This document shows, piece by piece, positions 6,763-15,870 of a stretch of DNA of 48,113 bases. Origin of the DNA: Flavobacterium sp. Lineage in GTDB: Bacteria > Bacteroidota > Bacteroidia > Flavobacteriales > Flavobacteriaceae. The stretch is taken from positions 1 through 48,113 of the forward strand of contig NZ_JANXTI010000011.1 in assembly GCF_025352425.1 (NCBI RefSeq), written 5' to 3'. Each line of letters opens with the position of its first letter. Position 1 is the first letter of the stretch. The position numbers and the translations under genes were made by a program. The notes below the pieces were generated by a model. That model was not told the origin of the DNA, searched no databases, and was given only the letters and a program-made list of their open reading frames with translations.

Positions 6763-7347
6763 ATGAAAAAAATACAATATATACTGCTAATTAGTGTAGC
6801 GATTTTAGTTTCAAATTGCGTTACCAATGATGATGGATTTTATAACGATGTTTTTGTAGATGTGCCTAATTTAGTGTCTATTGATGCGCATTCTCCAACA
6901 TATACTGTTGGTGAGAAACTATATATCAGTGCAGATTTTTCAAGATATTTGGATGAAAACGGTTCTACCTTAGATGTGTATCAAACTACGGGTGCAACAC
7001 AATTTGCATTCTCTTATGTAATAGAAAAGCAGGTAAACGCCACTACCTGGGAAGTAGTAACAGTAAATAACAGCCAATTGGATATTATAAAAGGGGAAGC
7101 ACAAAACGCCACTTTTGTTTATGGAGTATGCGACTACAATGCTACTGACGAAAGTTATGAATATCGCGTTGGATTTCCGTTATTATCGGCAGGAACGTAT
7201 CGCATGAGTTTTGGCTACAACAGCGAATCTACAACAACAGTTGAATTACGCTCAGTAAGTGCCGCAAACCGGTTGACAGTCAACATTAATTCACTGATTA
7301 CGGGCTTAGATAGTAGCGGATATTATAACTTTGCGGTAAGTCCGTAA
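6763..7347 (+). CDS. Lipoprotein of unknown function
   Basis: The 194-residue product starts with a lipoprotein signal: MKKIQYILLISVAILVSNC, with the lipidated Cys at residue 19. The mature part is beta-rich, with VPNLVSIDAHSPTYTVGEKLYISADFSRYL resembling an Ig-like or adhesin-like start and later GTYRMSFGYNSES. I do not recognise a named family. It follows the outer-membrane barrel gene by 10 bp, so the two products may work together at the outer membrane. Confidence 0.65.
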   Translation: MKKIQYILLISVAILVSNCVTNDDGFYNDVFVDVPNLVSIDAHSPTYTVGEKLYISADFSRYLDENGSTLDVYQTTGATQFAFSYVIEKQVNATTWEVVTVNNSQLDIIKGEAQNATFVYGVCDYNATDESYEYRVGFPLLSAGTYRMSFGYNSESTTTVELRSVSAANRLTVNINSLITGLDSSGYYNFAVSP

Positions 7348-7367
7348 CCAAATAGTATCAAATAATA

Positions 7368-7399
7368 TAGGGTAATTCTAATTTTGTATAGTTACCCTA
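7368..7399. terminator. Possible hairpin between convergent genes
   Basis: TAGGGTAA (7368-7375) pairs with TTACCCTA (7392-7399) across a 16-base loop, followed by ATTTTATTT. It lies between the lipoprotein gene (plus) and ung (minus). The long loop makes terminator function uncertain. Confidence 0.35.
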
Positions 7400-7427
7400 A
7401 TTTTATTTAGGTTATCCTAAACAAATG

Positions 7428-8093
7428 TTACCAGACAATAACTTCTTTTCCTAAACCTGAAAGATAGCTGTTCGTCTTACTAAAATGCTTGTTCCCAAAC
7501 CACAAACCGCGATTGGCACTCAATGGAGAGGGATGACCAGTTTCTAAAACATGGTGCTTTTTCCGGTCAATTTTGGCACCTTTCTTTTTGGCAAATCCAC
7601 CCCAAAGCAAGAATACAACATGCTTCTTCTCATCCGATATTTTTTGGATAACAGCATCCGTAAATGTTTCCCAGCCTTTATTTTGATGGCTGCCAGCTAC
7701 ACTTTCCCTAACCGTTAAGGTTGCATTGAGTAATAAAACTCCTTGGTCTGCCCAGCGTTCCAGGTTTCCGGTCCTAGGAAATGGCTTATTTAAATCCGTT
7801 TCAATTTCCTTGAAGATATTGATTAATGATGGTGGGAAAGCAATGCCGTCATTTACAGAAAAACACAATCCATTGGCCTGCCCTATTCCGTGATAAGGAT
7901 CCTGTCCAATAATAACAACCTTAACATTTTCAAAACGACAGTGGTCAAAAGCGGCAAAGATTTCACTTTCTTTGGGAAAACATTGATGAGCCGTGTACTC
8001 GCTTTTAACAAAAGAAATCAATTGCTTAAAATAAGGCTTTTCAAACTCATGCGTAAGTACTACTTTCCAAGAGGAATGTATTTTGACTTCCAT
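7428..8093 (-). CDS. ung: Uracil-DNA glycosylase
   Basis: The 221-residue product is a family 1 uracil-DNA glycosylase, which removes uracil from DNA as the first step of base-excision repair. GQDPYHGIGQANGLCFSV (from residue 63) is the water-activating motif with catalytic Asp65; LLNATLTVRE and GSHQNKGWETFTD follow; HPSPLSANRG near residue 187 is the DNA-intercalating loop with its catalytic His. Length fits the family. It is transcribed divergently from mutS2, another DNA-maintenance gene, from a 62-bp gap that holds -7 boxes for both. Confidence 0.96.
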   Translation of the reverse strand: MEVKIHSSWKVVLTHEFEKPYFKQLISFVKSEYTAHQCFPKESEIFAAFDHCRFENVKVVIIGQDPYHGIGQANGLCFSVNDGIAFPPSLINIFKEIETDLNKPFPRTGNLERWADQGVLLLNATLTVRESVAGSHQNKGWETFTDAVIQKISDEKKHVVFLLWGGFAKKKGAKIDRKKHHVLETGHPSPLSANRGLWFGNKHFSKTNSYLSGLGKEVIVW

Positions 8094-8106
8094 TTAACTT
8101 TTTTTA

Positions 8107-8114
8107 CAAATATA
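8107..8114 (-). promoter_or_regulatory. -7 box for ung
   Basis: Reads TATATTTG on the minus strand, a full TAnnTTTG match, 13 bp before the ung start codon. No clear -33 TTG is placed at the usual distance. Confidence 0.5.
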
Positions 8115-8131
8115 AATACTTTAAAACTTTG

Positions 8132-8139
8132 TAACTTTG
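8132..8139 (+). promoter_or_regulatory. -7 box for mutS2
   Basis: TAACTTTG fits TAnnTTTG and lies 16 bp before the mutS2 ATG, so the leader would be very short. Confidence 0.45.
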
Positions 8140-8155
8140 ACACTTTGCAATTTTT

Positions 8156-10318
8156 ATGATATCCATCACAGATAAGACATTACAGGATTTAGAATTCAAC
8201 ACAGTTTTGCAAACCATTTCAGAAAGATGCAATACTGAACTTGGGAAGCAGAAAGCTCTCGAAATTGTTCCTTTCAAAGACAAGGAAACATTGATGAAGT
8301 CCTTGTTGCAAACCTCTGAATATCTATCTTCTTTTTCCAATAATAATGCAATTCCCAATCACGGTTTCGACAATCTGACCAATGATCTAAAATTCCTAGC
8401 CATTGAAGATAGTTTCCTCGAAGTAAGTAGTTTCAGAAAAATAGCCACGTTATCGGAAGCTGTAAATGTTTTATTATTGTTCTTCAAGAAATTCCATGAC
8501 TATTATCCAAAACTAAACGAGAAAGCAGCACAAGTAGAATACACCAAATTTATCATACAGAAAATTGATGAAGTGGCAGATAAATATGGCGAGATTAAAG
8601 ACAATGCTTCGCCTGATTTAATCAATATTCGTAGGGATATGAGTTTGGTTCGTGGTAAAGTCAATCAGAGTTTTGGGCAAGCAATGACGCAATATAATTC
8701 ACTAGGCTACTTAGATGAAATTAAAGAAAGTTTTGTTCAGAATCGTAGGGTTTTAGCTGTCTTAGCAATGTACCGCCGAAAAGTGAAAGGGTCTATTCTT
8801 GGCAGTTCAAAAACAGGAAGCATTGCTTATATTGAACCTGAAACAACACTACATTATTCAAGAGAGTTAAGCAATCTTGAATATGAAGAACGAGAAGAGA
8901 TTACCAGGATTTTAAAAAAGTTATCTAACGATATTCGCCCGTTTATAGAACTTTTGAAGCAATATCAAGAGTTTCTGAGTGATATTGATGTCATTTCGGC
9001 GAAAGCCAAATACGCCAACAAAATCAATGCTATTTTACCAACCATTACTACCGAAAAGCATTTGTATTTGAGGGATGCCTTCCATCCTATTTTGTTTTTA
9101 AGCAATTTAGAAAAGAAAGAAAAAACGTTTCCGCAAACCATTGAGTTAAATAATCAAAGTAGAATTATCGTCATTTCTGGCCCAAACGCCGGCGGAAAAA
9201 CTATTTCACTAAAAACCATTGGATTGTTGCAGTTAATGCTGCAATGTGGAATCCTGATTCCGGTTCATGAACGCAGTAAAACGTTTTTATTTGATAGAAT
9301 TCTAACTGATATTGGCGATAACCAATCAATAGAGAATCATTTGAGCACTTATAGTTATCGCTTAAAAAACATGAATTATTTCCTTAAGAAATGCAATGCC
9401 AAGACTTTGTTTCTTATTGATGAGTTTGGAACAGGTTCTGATCCCGAATTAGGTGGTGCTTTAGCAGAAATATTTCTGGAGGAATTTTATCATCGGGAAG
9501 CTTTTGGAATTATTACCACACATTATTCTAATTTAAAAATCCTTGCCAACGAATTACCTTTTGCATCCAATGCCAACATGCTTTTTGACGAGAAATCTTT
9601 GGAACCAATGTACAAATTGATTTTGGGTCAGGCCGGAAGTTCTTTTACCTTTGAGGTTGCACAAAAGAATGGAATTCCTTTTGGTTTAATAAATAGGGCT
9701 AAAAAGAAAATTGATGGAGGTAAAGTACGATTTGACAAAACCATTGCCACACTTCAAAAAGAACGTTTTAAGCTTGAGAAAACTTCACAAAATCTAAAAG
9801 AGGAAGAAACAAAAACCCGTGAAGAAAGCAAGAAAATGGAAACGATAAATTCTAAAATTAAAGAAAAACTAGAACGTTACCAGGAATTATATGATGCCAA
9901 TCAACGGTTAATTTATATTGGCCAAAAAGTAGATGATATTTCGGAGAAGTACTTTAATAATAAAGATAAAAAGATTTTGATTGGTGAGTTTTTGAAAATG
10001 GTAGAAATCGAAAATTCCAAACGAAAAAAAGCAACTGTAAAAGAAAAAACCGAAAAAGAAGTTATCCAAAAAATAGTACTTAATGAAGTTAAGGTTAAAG
10101 TTGAAGAAATTCGGGCTGAGAAGAAAGAAAAGAAATTAAAAGCTATTCCTGTTGAAAAACCAAAAGTTATTCTTAAAATTGGCGACAGAGTCCGAATGAT
10201 TGATGGTAAGGCAATTGGAACCATTGATAAGATTGAAAAAAGTAAAGCTATTGTCAATTATGGCGTTTTTACTTCTAAAGTAAACCTGGAACAACTTGAG
10301 TATGTTCAGGTAAAATAA
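8156..10318 (+). CDS. mutS2: MutS2-type DNA mismatch repair ATPase without Smr domain
   Basis: The 720-residue product is a MutS2-family ATPase. It has the core/lever region at about 1-300, Walker A GPNAGGKT at 342-349, the S-x-x-S-T-(Y/F) region LSTYSYRL near 397, Walker B LFLIDEFGTGSD at 418-429, and the ITTHYSNLK switch. A long charged coiled coil runs from about 515 to 660, and the end (about 670-720) looks like a small KOW-like beta domain. The C-terminal Smr nuclease domain of canonical MutS2 is missing. Canonical members act on recombination intermediates or stalled ribosomes; this form may bind but not cut. The DCC gene follows after 5 bp. Confidence 0.88.
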   Translation: MISITDKTLQDLEFNTVLQTISERCNTELGKQKALEIVPFKDKETLMKSLLQTSEYLSSFSNNNAIPNHGFDNLTNDLKFLAIEDSFLEVSSFRKIATLSEAVNVLLLFFKKFHDYYPKLNEKAAQVEYTKFIIQKIDEVADKYGEIKDNASPDLINIRRDMSLVRGKVNQSFGQAMTQYNSLGYLDEIKESFVQNRRVLAVLAMYRRKVKGSILGSSKTGSIAYIEPETTLHYSRELSNLEYEEREEITRILKKLSNDIRPFIELLKQYQEFLSDIDVISAKAKYANKINAILPTITTEKHLYLRDAFHPILFLSNLEKKEKTFPQTIELNNQSRIIVISGPNAGGKTISLKTIGLLQLMLQCGILIPVHERSKTFLFDRILTDIGDNQSIENHLSTYSYRLKNMNYFLKKCNAKTLFLIDEFGTGSDPELGGALAEIFLEEFYHREAFGIITTHYSNLKILANELPFASNANMLFDEKSLEPMYKLILGQAGSSFTFEVAQKNGIPFGLINRAKKKIDGGKVRFDKTIATLQKERFKLEKTSQNLKEEETKTREESKKMETINSKIKEKLERYQELYDANQRLIYIGQKVDDISEKYFNNKDKKILIGEFLKMVEIENSKRKKATVKEKTEKEVIQKIVLNEVKVKVEEIRAEKKEKKLKAIPVEKPKVILKIGDRVRMIDGKAIGTIDKIEKSKAIVNYGVFTSKVNLEQLEYVQVK

Positions 10319-10323
10319 TAAAT

Positions 10324-10740
10324 ATGGAAATCTCAGAATTACCAAAAGATAAAAAAATAATCCTTTTTGATGGGGTTTGTAATCTTTGTGATTCGTCTTT
10401 ACAATTTGTTATTAAACATGATTTAAAAGATATTTTCAGGTTTGTTCCGCTTCAATCAGAATTGGGTCAAAAAATCATTAACCATATCGGAGCTATAAGC
10501 ATTGACAGTACTATTTTATACGAACCTGAAAAAAATTGGTATATAAAATCAGATGTTGCATTTAAAATTATCAAAGAAGTTGGTGGGCCATATAAATTTT
10601 TACTTGTATTATCTATTCTTCCTAAATCAATCTTGGATTATGTCTATGATTATATTGCTAAAAACAGATACAAATGGTTTGGCACGAAAGAGTGTTGTAT
10701 GATACCAACAACTAAACTACAATTTAAATTTTTAGCATAA
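10324..10740 (+). CDS. DCC family thiol-disulfide oxidoreductase-like protein
   Basis: The 138-residue protein belongs to the DUF393/DCC family, named for the D-x-x-C-x-x-C motif. It is seen here as FDGVCNLCDSSLQF, with Cys19 and Cys22, followed by the FRFVPLQSELGQ strand typical of the thioredoxin-like fold. The C-terminal segment RYKWFGTKECCMIPT is also family-typical. The usual inference is a cytoplasmic thiol-disulfide role, but substrates are unknown. The gene begins 5 bp after mutS2 and ends at a strong shared terminator. Confidence 0.85.
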   Translation: MEISELPKDKKIILFDGVCNLCDSSLQFVIKHDLKDIFRFVPLQSELGQKIINHIGAISIDSTILYEPEKNWYIKSDVAFKIIKEVGGPYKFLLVLSILPKSILDYVYDYIAKNRYKWFGTKECCMIPTTKLQFKFLA

Positions 10741-10742
10741 AA

Positions 10743-10770
10743 AAAGCCATCATTTCTGATGGCTTTCTTA
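10743..10770. terminator. Bidirectional terminator
   Basis: AAAGCCATCA (10743-10752) and TGATGGCTTT (10757-10766) form a perfect 10-bp stem with loop TTTC, with A-rich and T-rich flanks on either side. It separates the DCC gene from the convergent T9SS gene. Confidence 0.8.
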
Positions 10771-10785
10771 TTATGAAATAAAAAA

Positions 10786-12267
10786 TTATTGCTTAACAAT
10801 TTTCTTAACAGCAATTCCTTGGTCAGTAGTGATTTTCATCATGTACATTCCTGTTGCTAAATCGCTAACTGAAATTTGACCTTCAGTAGCATTAACTTTT
10901 AACGTTTTAACTACTCTTCCGTTTAAATCGGTCAAGTCAACTGTACTAACAACCGCATTTTGATTGTTAGAGAAATTGATAACGTTATTAACAGGATTAG
11001 GGAAAACCGAGAACTTAGAAGATAAAAATTCGCTAGTTCCTAAAACTGATGTGAATGTAATTGTATCCAACCTCATATTAACAGCAGTTGCCGTAGGAGC
11101 TGAATTATCATTAAATCCAAAATAGTAAACACCCGCACTTGGTGCTACGAACGTAGTAGGGACATTAACCAGAGTCCAAGTAGTTCCCGGAGCGATGGTA
11201 AAGGTGCCTAAAACTGTAGTTTGTGCTGCTGTTGTATTAGCAGTACCTGCAGTTACTCGTAAAGTTCTTGCCGAAGTAGTGGCTCTATGGTAGAATGAAA
11301 CTGAAACTGTTTCATTTGCTTGTAATGAAAACGCAGGTGTTATTAACCAGTTGTTATTTGCAGTTGTGGTACTTGATCCAAATATCCAATACCCAGGAGT
11401 AGCTCCCTGACCAGCAGTTCCTCCAGGAGGAACAACAGGTTGTGCTTGTTGAGCACCAGGACCGTTTGTTACAGCAGACCAACCAGCCAACTGAGATGCA
11501 TTGTCAAAGGTAAAGGTTTCAGGTGTAAGTTTTGCCGTAGTAAATTTATTAACAGGGGTCCAAACACTTTGAGTTGCACCACAATTACTTCTAACATAAT
11601 AATCATATACAGTATCGGCAGTCAAACCTGTTAAATTAACAGAATTTGTTGATGGGGAAACTGTTGTTCCGGCTCCTTGTACAAAACCAACAGGACCATA
11701 TTCAACATCATAAGTTCCAGGATTGCTCAACGATGCCTGCCAATTTAATGTAACTGAGGTAGTTGTAGTAAGGGTTTGAAGACCAACATTGTATACCTTC
11801 AAGCATGTGATTGGAGTGTATGTAAGGTCAAAATCAAAACCTGCTCCATCCCAGTAGTTGCTCCATTCTATATAATAAGTAACACCAGCAGCTACAGGAA
11901 GTGTAACGGATGATAAATAGTTAGCAGCAGAAACGTCATCATTTGCAGCAACACATGTTAATGTGCCACAAGTTCCAGTCATAATTGAGACCATAGTATC
12001 TACACTATTTGGGGCTACATTTGCAGCTAAATTTGAAGAGATAGTAATTTCCCCATCAGAAACTGGGGTAAATGTATACCATAATCCGTTAATAGGTCCT
12101 CCAGCATTATCAGCGGTTAGATCATAACATCCGCCTTCATAAGTACCTGTAATTGCAGGAGCAGTATTAGTCCCTGTTGTTGCTACAAGAGGTGTAGCGC
12201 AATCATCTTGCGCAAACAAGGATAACGAACCTAGCATTAGAATCGAAGAAAGTAATAATTTTTTCAT
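10786..12267 (-). CDS. T9SS-secreted protein with FN3 and choice-of-anchor-J-like domains
   Basis: The 493-residue product has a signal peptide (MKKLLLSSILMLGSLSLFAQ). A first beta-domain with two Cys pairs follows, then a fibronectin type III domain (TSVTLNWQASLSNPGTYDVE to NKFTTA), then a jelly-roll domain like the choice-of-anchor J family (GWSAVTNG, GYWIFGSS, NWLITPAFSL, VSFYHRATT). Last is a type IX secretion C-terminal tail: FSVFPNPVNNVINF, DLNGRVVKTL, LATGMYMMKI and the end VKKIVKQ. It should be exported by the Por/T9SS system to the cell surface or medium. The ATG at 12267 is chosen because it begins a standard signal peptide; an upstream ATG adds nine odd residues. Confidence 0.88.
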   Translation of the reverse strand: MKKLLLSSILMLGSLSLFAQDDCATPLVATTGTNTAPAITGTYEGGCYDLTADNAGGPINGLWYTFTPVSDGEITISSNLAANVAPNSVDTMVSIMTGTCGTLTCVAANDDVSAANYLSSVTLPVAAGVTYYIEWSNYWDGAGFDFDLTYTPITCLKVYNVGLQTLTTTTSVTLNWQASLSNPGTYDVEYGPVGFVQGAGTTVSPSTNSVNLTGLTADTVYDYYVRSNCGATQSVWTPVNKFTTAKLTPETFTFDNASQLAGWSAVTNGPGAQQAQPVVPPGGTAGQGATPGYWIFGSSTTTANNNWLITPAFSLQANETVSVSFYHRATTSARTLRVTAGTANTTAAQTTVLGTFTIAPGTTWTLVNVPTTFVAPSAGVYYFGFNDNSAPTATAVNMRLDTITFTSVLGTSEFLSSKFSVFPNPVNNVINFSNNQNAVVSTVDLTDLNGRVVKTLKVNATEGQISVSDLATGMYMMKITTDQGIAVKKIVKQ

Positions 12268-12291
12268 AAAATAGTTTTTAAGTTTAAGACA

Positions 12292-12299
12292 CAAATTTA
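12292..12299 (-). promoter_or_regulatory. -7 box for the T9SS protein gene
   Basis: Reads TAAATTTG on the minus strand (TAnnTTTG), 24 bp before the chosen ATG. A start at the upstream ATG (12294) would put the codon inside this box, which supports the start at 12267. Confidence 0.5.
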
Positions 12300-12327
12300 A
12301 ATAAAGAATTTCTAATATAATAATTTT

Positions 12328-13575
12328 TTAACTATCTTTTTCCCATTTGCCTACAACTGATGTAGCTAAAGCGTTTCCGAGCACGTTTGTTGCACTTCTG
12401 AACATGTCGCAAAAATGGTCAATTGGGAGGATTAAAGCTATTCCTTCAATCGGGATTTTAAACATTCCACAAGTAGCTGCGACCACTACCAAACTGGCTC
12501 TCGGAACACCTGCAATTCCTTTACTGGTTAGCATTAAGACTAAAAGCATTGTCATTTGTGTGCCAAAATCAAGATGTACCCCATAGGCCTGGGCAATAAA
12601 AATACTGGCAAAAGTCATGTACATCATACTGCCATCCAGATTGAATGAATATCCTAACGGCAACATGAAGGAAACTATTCTGTCTTTCACTCCAAATTTT
12701 TCCAGCTCTTCAGTTAATTTGGGAAAAACCGCTTCCGAGCTTGTCGTTCCGAAGGCGATTATCAACGGACTGACAATATGTTTTAATAGCGTCGTCATTT
12801 TTGTCTTTAAAAAAATATAGCCAATCAATAACAGTATAAACCAAAGTGTGGAAATTCCAACCAGAAATGAACCAAAGAATTTGGCATAAGTAAGCAGCAA
12901 TTCATTTAAATCCCGAATAGCGAAAACACCCGCAATCGCTCCAAAAACGCCAATCGGTGCGAACTTCATAACATAATTTACCATTTTTAAAATGATGTGT
13001 GATGTTTTGTCTAAGGCGTTTACGACAGGTTTAGCATGCTCACCTATTGAAGCTGCTGCCAATCCGAAGAAGATAGAGAAAATGACAATTTGCAGAATCT
13101 CGTTGCTGGCCATAGCTTCCACAATGCTTTTCGGAATGATGTGCTCAATAAAATTCTGTGCGGAAAAACCATCGGTCTTTTCTACAACTTCTGTTGCGGT
13201 TGCCACATCTACATTTCCCAATTTCAAACCGGTTCCGGGTTGTAATGTATTTACCCAAAACATTCCAATCAATAAGGATATGAACGAGGCGGTAAAGAAC
13301 CATGCTAATGCTTTGCCTCCTATTCTACCAACAGCTTTGATGTCACCCAGTTTAGCAATTCCAACAACAAGGGTTGTGAATACTAATGGAGAAATAATCA
13401 TTTGAACCAGCCTAATAAAAATAGTAGCCAGCATTTTTATGTAGCCACTGAAATCCTTTGCAATTTCCTCTGTATAATTATAATGAATAAAAATTCCTAA
13501 AAGTGCTCCAAGCAGCATTGCGATAAGAATCTGAACAGTAAGATTGGAAAAGAATGATTTCTTTTTATTTTTCAT
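12328..13575 (-). CDS. Dicarboxylate/amino acid:cation symporter
   Basis: The 415-residue membrane protein belongs to the DAACS family (GltP/DctA), which brings dicarboxylates or acidic amino acids in with Na+ or H+. Seen are the many hydrophobic helices, the serine-rich hairpin region [14 protein letters not shown], the signature [19 protein letters not shown], and the second hairpin [18 protein letters not shown]. The substrate cannot be read with certainty. The start codon overlaps the aroC stop by 4 bp, so it is translationally coupled to aroC. Confidence 0.9.
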   Translation of the reverse strand: MKNKKKSFFSNLTVQILIAMLLGALLGIFIHYNYTEEIAKDFSGYIKMLATIFIRLVQMIISPLVFTTLVVGIAKLGDIKAVGRIGGKALAWFFTASFISLLIGMFWVNTLQPGTGLKLGNVDVATATEVVEKTDGFSAQNFIEHIIPKSIVEAMASNEILQIVIFSIFFGLAAASIGEHAKPVVNALDKTSHIILKMVNYVMKFAPIGVFGAIAGVFAIRDLNELLLTYAKFFGSFLVGISTLWFILLLIGYIFLKTKMTTLLKHIVSPLIIAFGTTSSEAVFPKLTEELEKFGVKDRIVSFMLPLGYSFNLDGSMMYMTFASIFIAQAYGVHLDFGTQMTMLLVLMLTSKGIAGVPRASLVVVAATCGMFKIPIEGIALILPIDHFCDMFRSATNVLGNALATSVVGKWEKDS

Positions 13576-14645
13576 TTGCGCTCATTTTGGTAGGTTTTGT
13601 TTAATAAATAAAAATCAGCAAGTACTATTGCTGCCATAGCTTCAACTATAGGTACTGCACGAGGCACAACACATGGATCGTGGCGTCCTTTGCCATGTTG
13701 CTCAACCAAAGTATTTTCATTAGTGAGCACTTCTTGTTTTTGAATTAAAGTCGCTACCGGTTTGAAAGCTACCCTGAAATAAATATCCATTCCATTGGAT
13801 ATTCCGCCTTGTATTCCGCCGGAAAGATTGGTTTTGGTTGTTCCGTCTTCGTTGTATAAATCGTTATGCTCACTGCCTTTCATTTTGGCACCACAAAATC
13901 CGCTGCCAAACTCAAAACCTTTAACTGCATTAATCGAAAGCATTGCTTTGCCTAATTCAGCATGCAGTTTATCAAAAACAGGTTCGCCTAAACCAATAGG
14001 AACATTTTGCAAAACACAGGTTATTGTTCCGCCAACGGTGTCGCCTTCCTTCCGGATTTCCTTTATATAGCTTTCCATTTTTTCGGCTGTTGCCAAATCC
14101 GGGCAGCGAACTGCATTGGTTTCTGTTAAAGAGAAATCCAATTCCTGATAAGGTTTATCTATAAATATGTCGCCAACAGAAGATACAAACGCGTTGATTT
14201 TAATATTAGGTAAAACTTGTTTCGCGATTGCTCCTGCCACTACTCTGCATGCTGTTTCTCGCGCTGAACTTCTTCCACCTCCACGATAATCGCGAATGCC
14301 ATATTTCTTTTCATAGACATAATCGGCATGACTAGGACGATAACTGTCTTTGATATGTGAGTAGTCTTCCGACTTCTGATTTGTATTTGGAATAATAAAA
14401 CCTATTGGAGTACCGGTAGTTTTGCCTTCAAAAATACCTGATAGCAATAGAACTTCGTCTTCCTCTTTTCGTTGGGTAACTATAGAAGATTGTCCAGGCT
14501 TCCTGCGTTGCATCTCGTTTTGAATAGCATTTAAATCGAGCTCAATTCCCGAAGGGCATCCATCAATAATTCCGCCTAAAGCTTCTCCGTGTGATTCGCC
14601 AAAAGTCGTAAGTTTAAAAAGTGTTCCGTAGCTATTTCCGGCCAT
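13572..14645 (-). CDS. aroC: Chorismate synthase
   Basis: The 357-residue enzyme makes chorismate from 5-enolpyruvylshikimate-3-phosphate, the last step of the shikimate pathway, and needs reduced [23 protein letters not shown] near the start, [46 protein letters not shown] and [18 protein letters not shown] are all family signatures. Length fits. It is the first gene of a pair with the symporter gene. A -7 box lies just upstream. Confidence 0.96.
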   Translation of the reverse strand: MAGNSYGTLFKLTTFGESHGEALGGIIDGCPSGIELDLNAIQNEMQRRKPGQSSIVTQRKEEDEVLLLSGIFEGKTTGTPIGFIIPNTNQKSEDYSHIKDSYRPSHADYVYEKKYGIRDYRGGGRSSARETACRVVAGAIAKQVLPNIKINAFVSSVGDIFIDKPYQELDFSLTETNAVRCPDLATAEKMESYIKEIRKEGDTVGGTITCVLQNVPIGLGEPVFDKLHAELGKAMLSINAVKGFEFGSGFCGAKMKGSEHNDLYNEDGTTKTNLSGGIQGGISNGMDIYFRVAFKPVATLIQKQEVLTNENTLVEQHGKGRHDPCVVPRAVPIVEAMAAIVLADFYLLNKTYQNERK

Positions 14646-14661
14646 TTTATAATGTTTTAAA

Positions 14662-14669
14662 CAAATATA
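14662..14669 (-). promoter_or_regulatory. -7 box for aroC
   Basis: Reads TATATTTG on the minus strand, 16 bp before the aroC start codon. Confidence 0.5.
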
Positions 14670-14860
14670 GCGTAAAGTTTAAAAAGTGTAAAAAATTATT
14701 ATCAAAGTTAACCCAGGACAAGCCAGATAAATTAAAGATTTATGGAAACTTTCAAAAAAAAATTTTTTTTCTATCCGAATCAAATAAAGCATCCAAAATA
14801 ATTTTAATAATAATATAAGAAGTTTATCATATTATATAAGGTATTACTATCTTTTTATTT

Positions 14861-14868
14861 TAAATTTG
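14861..14868 (+). promoter_or_regulatory. -7 box for the outer-membrane protein gene
   Basis: TAAATTTG matches TAnnTTTG and lies 27 bp before the ATG at 14896. It shows that the upstream ATG at 14866 is within the promoter and not used. Confidence 0.5.
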
Positions 14869-14895
14869 CAGCAACTAATTTTAAAAAATAAGAAA

Positions 14896-15399
14896 ATGAA
14901 AAAAATCATTTTATCTGCTTTTATGCTTATCGGATTGGCATTTAGCGCACAAGCTCAGGACATTTCAAAGAACGCCTTAGGTTTACGTCTGGGAGACAAC
15001 GATGGTTTTGGTGGGGAAGTATCTTATCAAAGAGGTTTGTCTAAAAACAACCGCCTTGAATTGGACTTAGGATTGAGAAACAGTAACAATGTTGATGCTT
15101 TCAAATTAGTTGGTTTATACCAATGGGTTTGGGACATTGACAACGGTTTCAACTGGTATGCCGGCGTTGGTGGTGGAATTGGAAGTTGGAGTTATGATTA
15201 TAACCAAGGAGGAAATGATTATAAAGATAATGGAACTATTTTACTTGCCGCTGGAGATATTGGTATTGAATATAACTTTAAGGAAGTGCCAATTCAATTA
15301 TCTTTAGATTTTAGACCAGAATTTTATTTCGATTCAGATAGATATAGAGATCATAGTTTCGGTCCGGATCTTGGGCTAGGTATTCGTTACAGATTTTAA
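14896..15399 (+). CDS. Outer-membrane beta-barrel protein
   Basis: The 167-residue product has a signal peptide (MKKIILSAFMLIGLAFSAQA), then a glycine- and aspartate-rich beta-barrel domain ending in GLGIRYRF with the C-terminal Phe needed for outer-membrane insertion. Strand-like stretches are LGLRLGDNDGFGGEVSYQRGL, RLELDLGLRN, LVGLYQWVWDI, YAGVGGGIGSW and IQLSLDFRPEFYF. Its size fits an eight-stranded barrel. The function is unknown. It has its own -7 box and a terminator, so it is probably a single-gene unit. Confidence 0.78.
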   Translation: MKKIILSAFMLIGLAFSAQAQDISKNALGLRLGDNDGFGGEVSYQRGLSKNNRLELDLGLRNSNNVDAFKLVGLYQWVWDIDNGFNWYAGVGGGIGSWSYDYNQGGNDYKDNGTILLAAGDIGIEYNFKEVPIQLSLDFRPEFYFDSDRYRDHSFGPDLGLGIRYRF

Positions 15400-15417
15400 G
15401 CTATGCATTTATAAAAC

Positions 15418-15447
15418 AAATCCCGTCTTTACAGGCGGGATTTTTTA
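15418..15447. terminator. Terminator shared by convergent genes
   Basis: AATCCCG (15419-15425) pairs with CGGGATT (15436-15442), followed by six T on the plus strand. It overlaps the stop codon of the minus-strand gene at 15445. Confidence 0.7.
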
Positions 15448-15870
15448 TTTAATGATAATTGGTTTCTTTGAGTTGATCTTAACTACCGTGTAAGGATAAA
15501 AGGTGTCATCATCAGTTTGAACGGCATCAATATTTATTTGGTTGTCTTTGACATATATTTCTATTTGCATAGGAGTTTCCAGGATTTTGTCGATTGTTAC
15601 TTTATTTTTTTTCTCTAATGTTGGTCCTGCATTAAGAATAACAAAATTGCAATCGCTTATATCATTTGCCCTTATTTTTTTGCGCAGCGTTTCATCTCCC
15701 ATAAGCATATTTATTTCTTTTGGTTCGGTCAACACTTCATAAAACTTAATGTTTGCACCATTATCATTATTTACCATGAGTACTTCATAGAGAGGCTTAT
15801 TTGTTACACTCTTGGTCGATGAACAGGAATATATCAGTGCAATTACCAATATTGAAATTACTTTTTTCAT
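15445..15870 (-). CDS. Small lipoprotein of unknown function
   Basis: The 141-residue product begins MKKVISILVIALIYSCSS, a lipoprotein signal with the lipid-bearing Cys at residue 16. The mature domain has a YEVLMVNNDNGANIKFYEVL stretch, an acidic-basic helix (MGDETLRKKI) and DCNFVILNAGPTLEKK. It recalls small protease-inhibitor-like lipoproteins, but the match is too weak to name. Its start overlaps the bshA stop by 4 bp, so it is translationally coupled to bshA. Confidence 0.65.
   Translation of the reverse strand: MKKVISILVIALIYSCSSTKSVTNKPLYEVLMVNNDNGANIKFYEVLTEPKEINMLMGDETLRKKIRANDISDCNFVILNAGPTLEKKNKVTIDKILETPMQIEIYVKDNQINIDAVQTDDDTFYPYTVVKINSKKPIIIK

Noticed and set aside
12268..12294. 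9-residue extension of the T9SS protein
   Set aside because: The upstream ATG falls within the -7 box, and the internal ATG begins a normal signal peptide.
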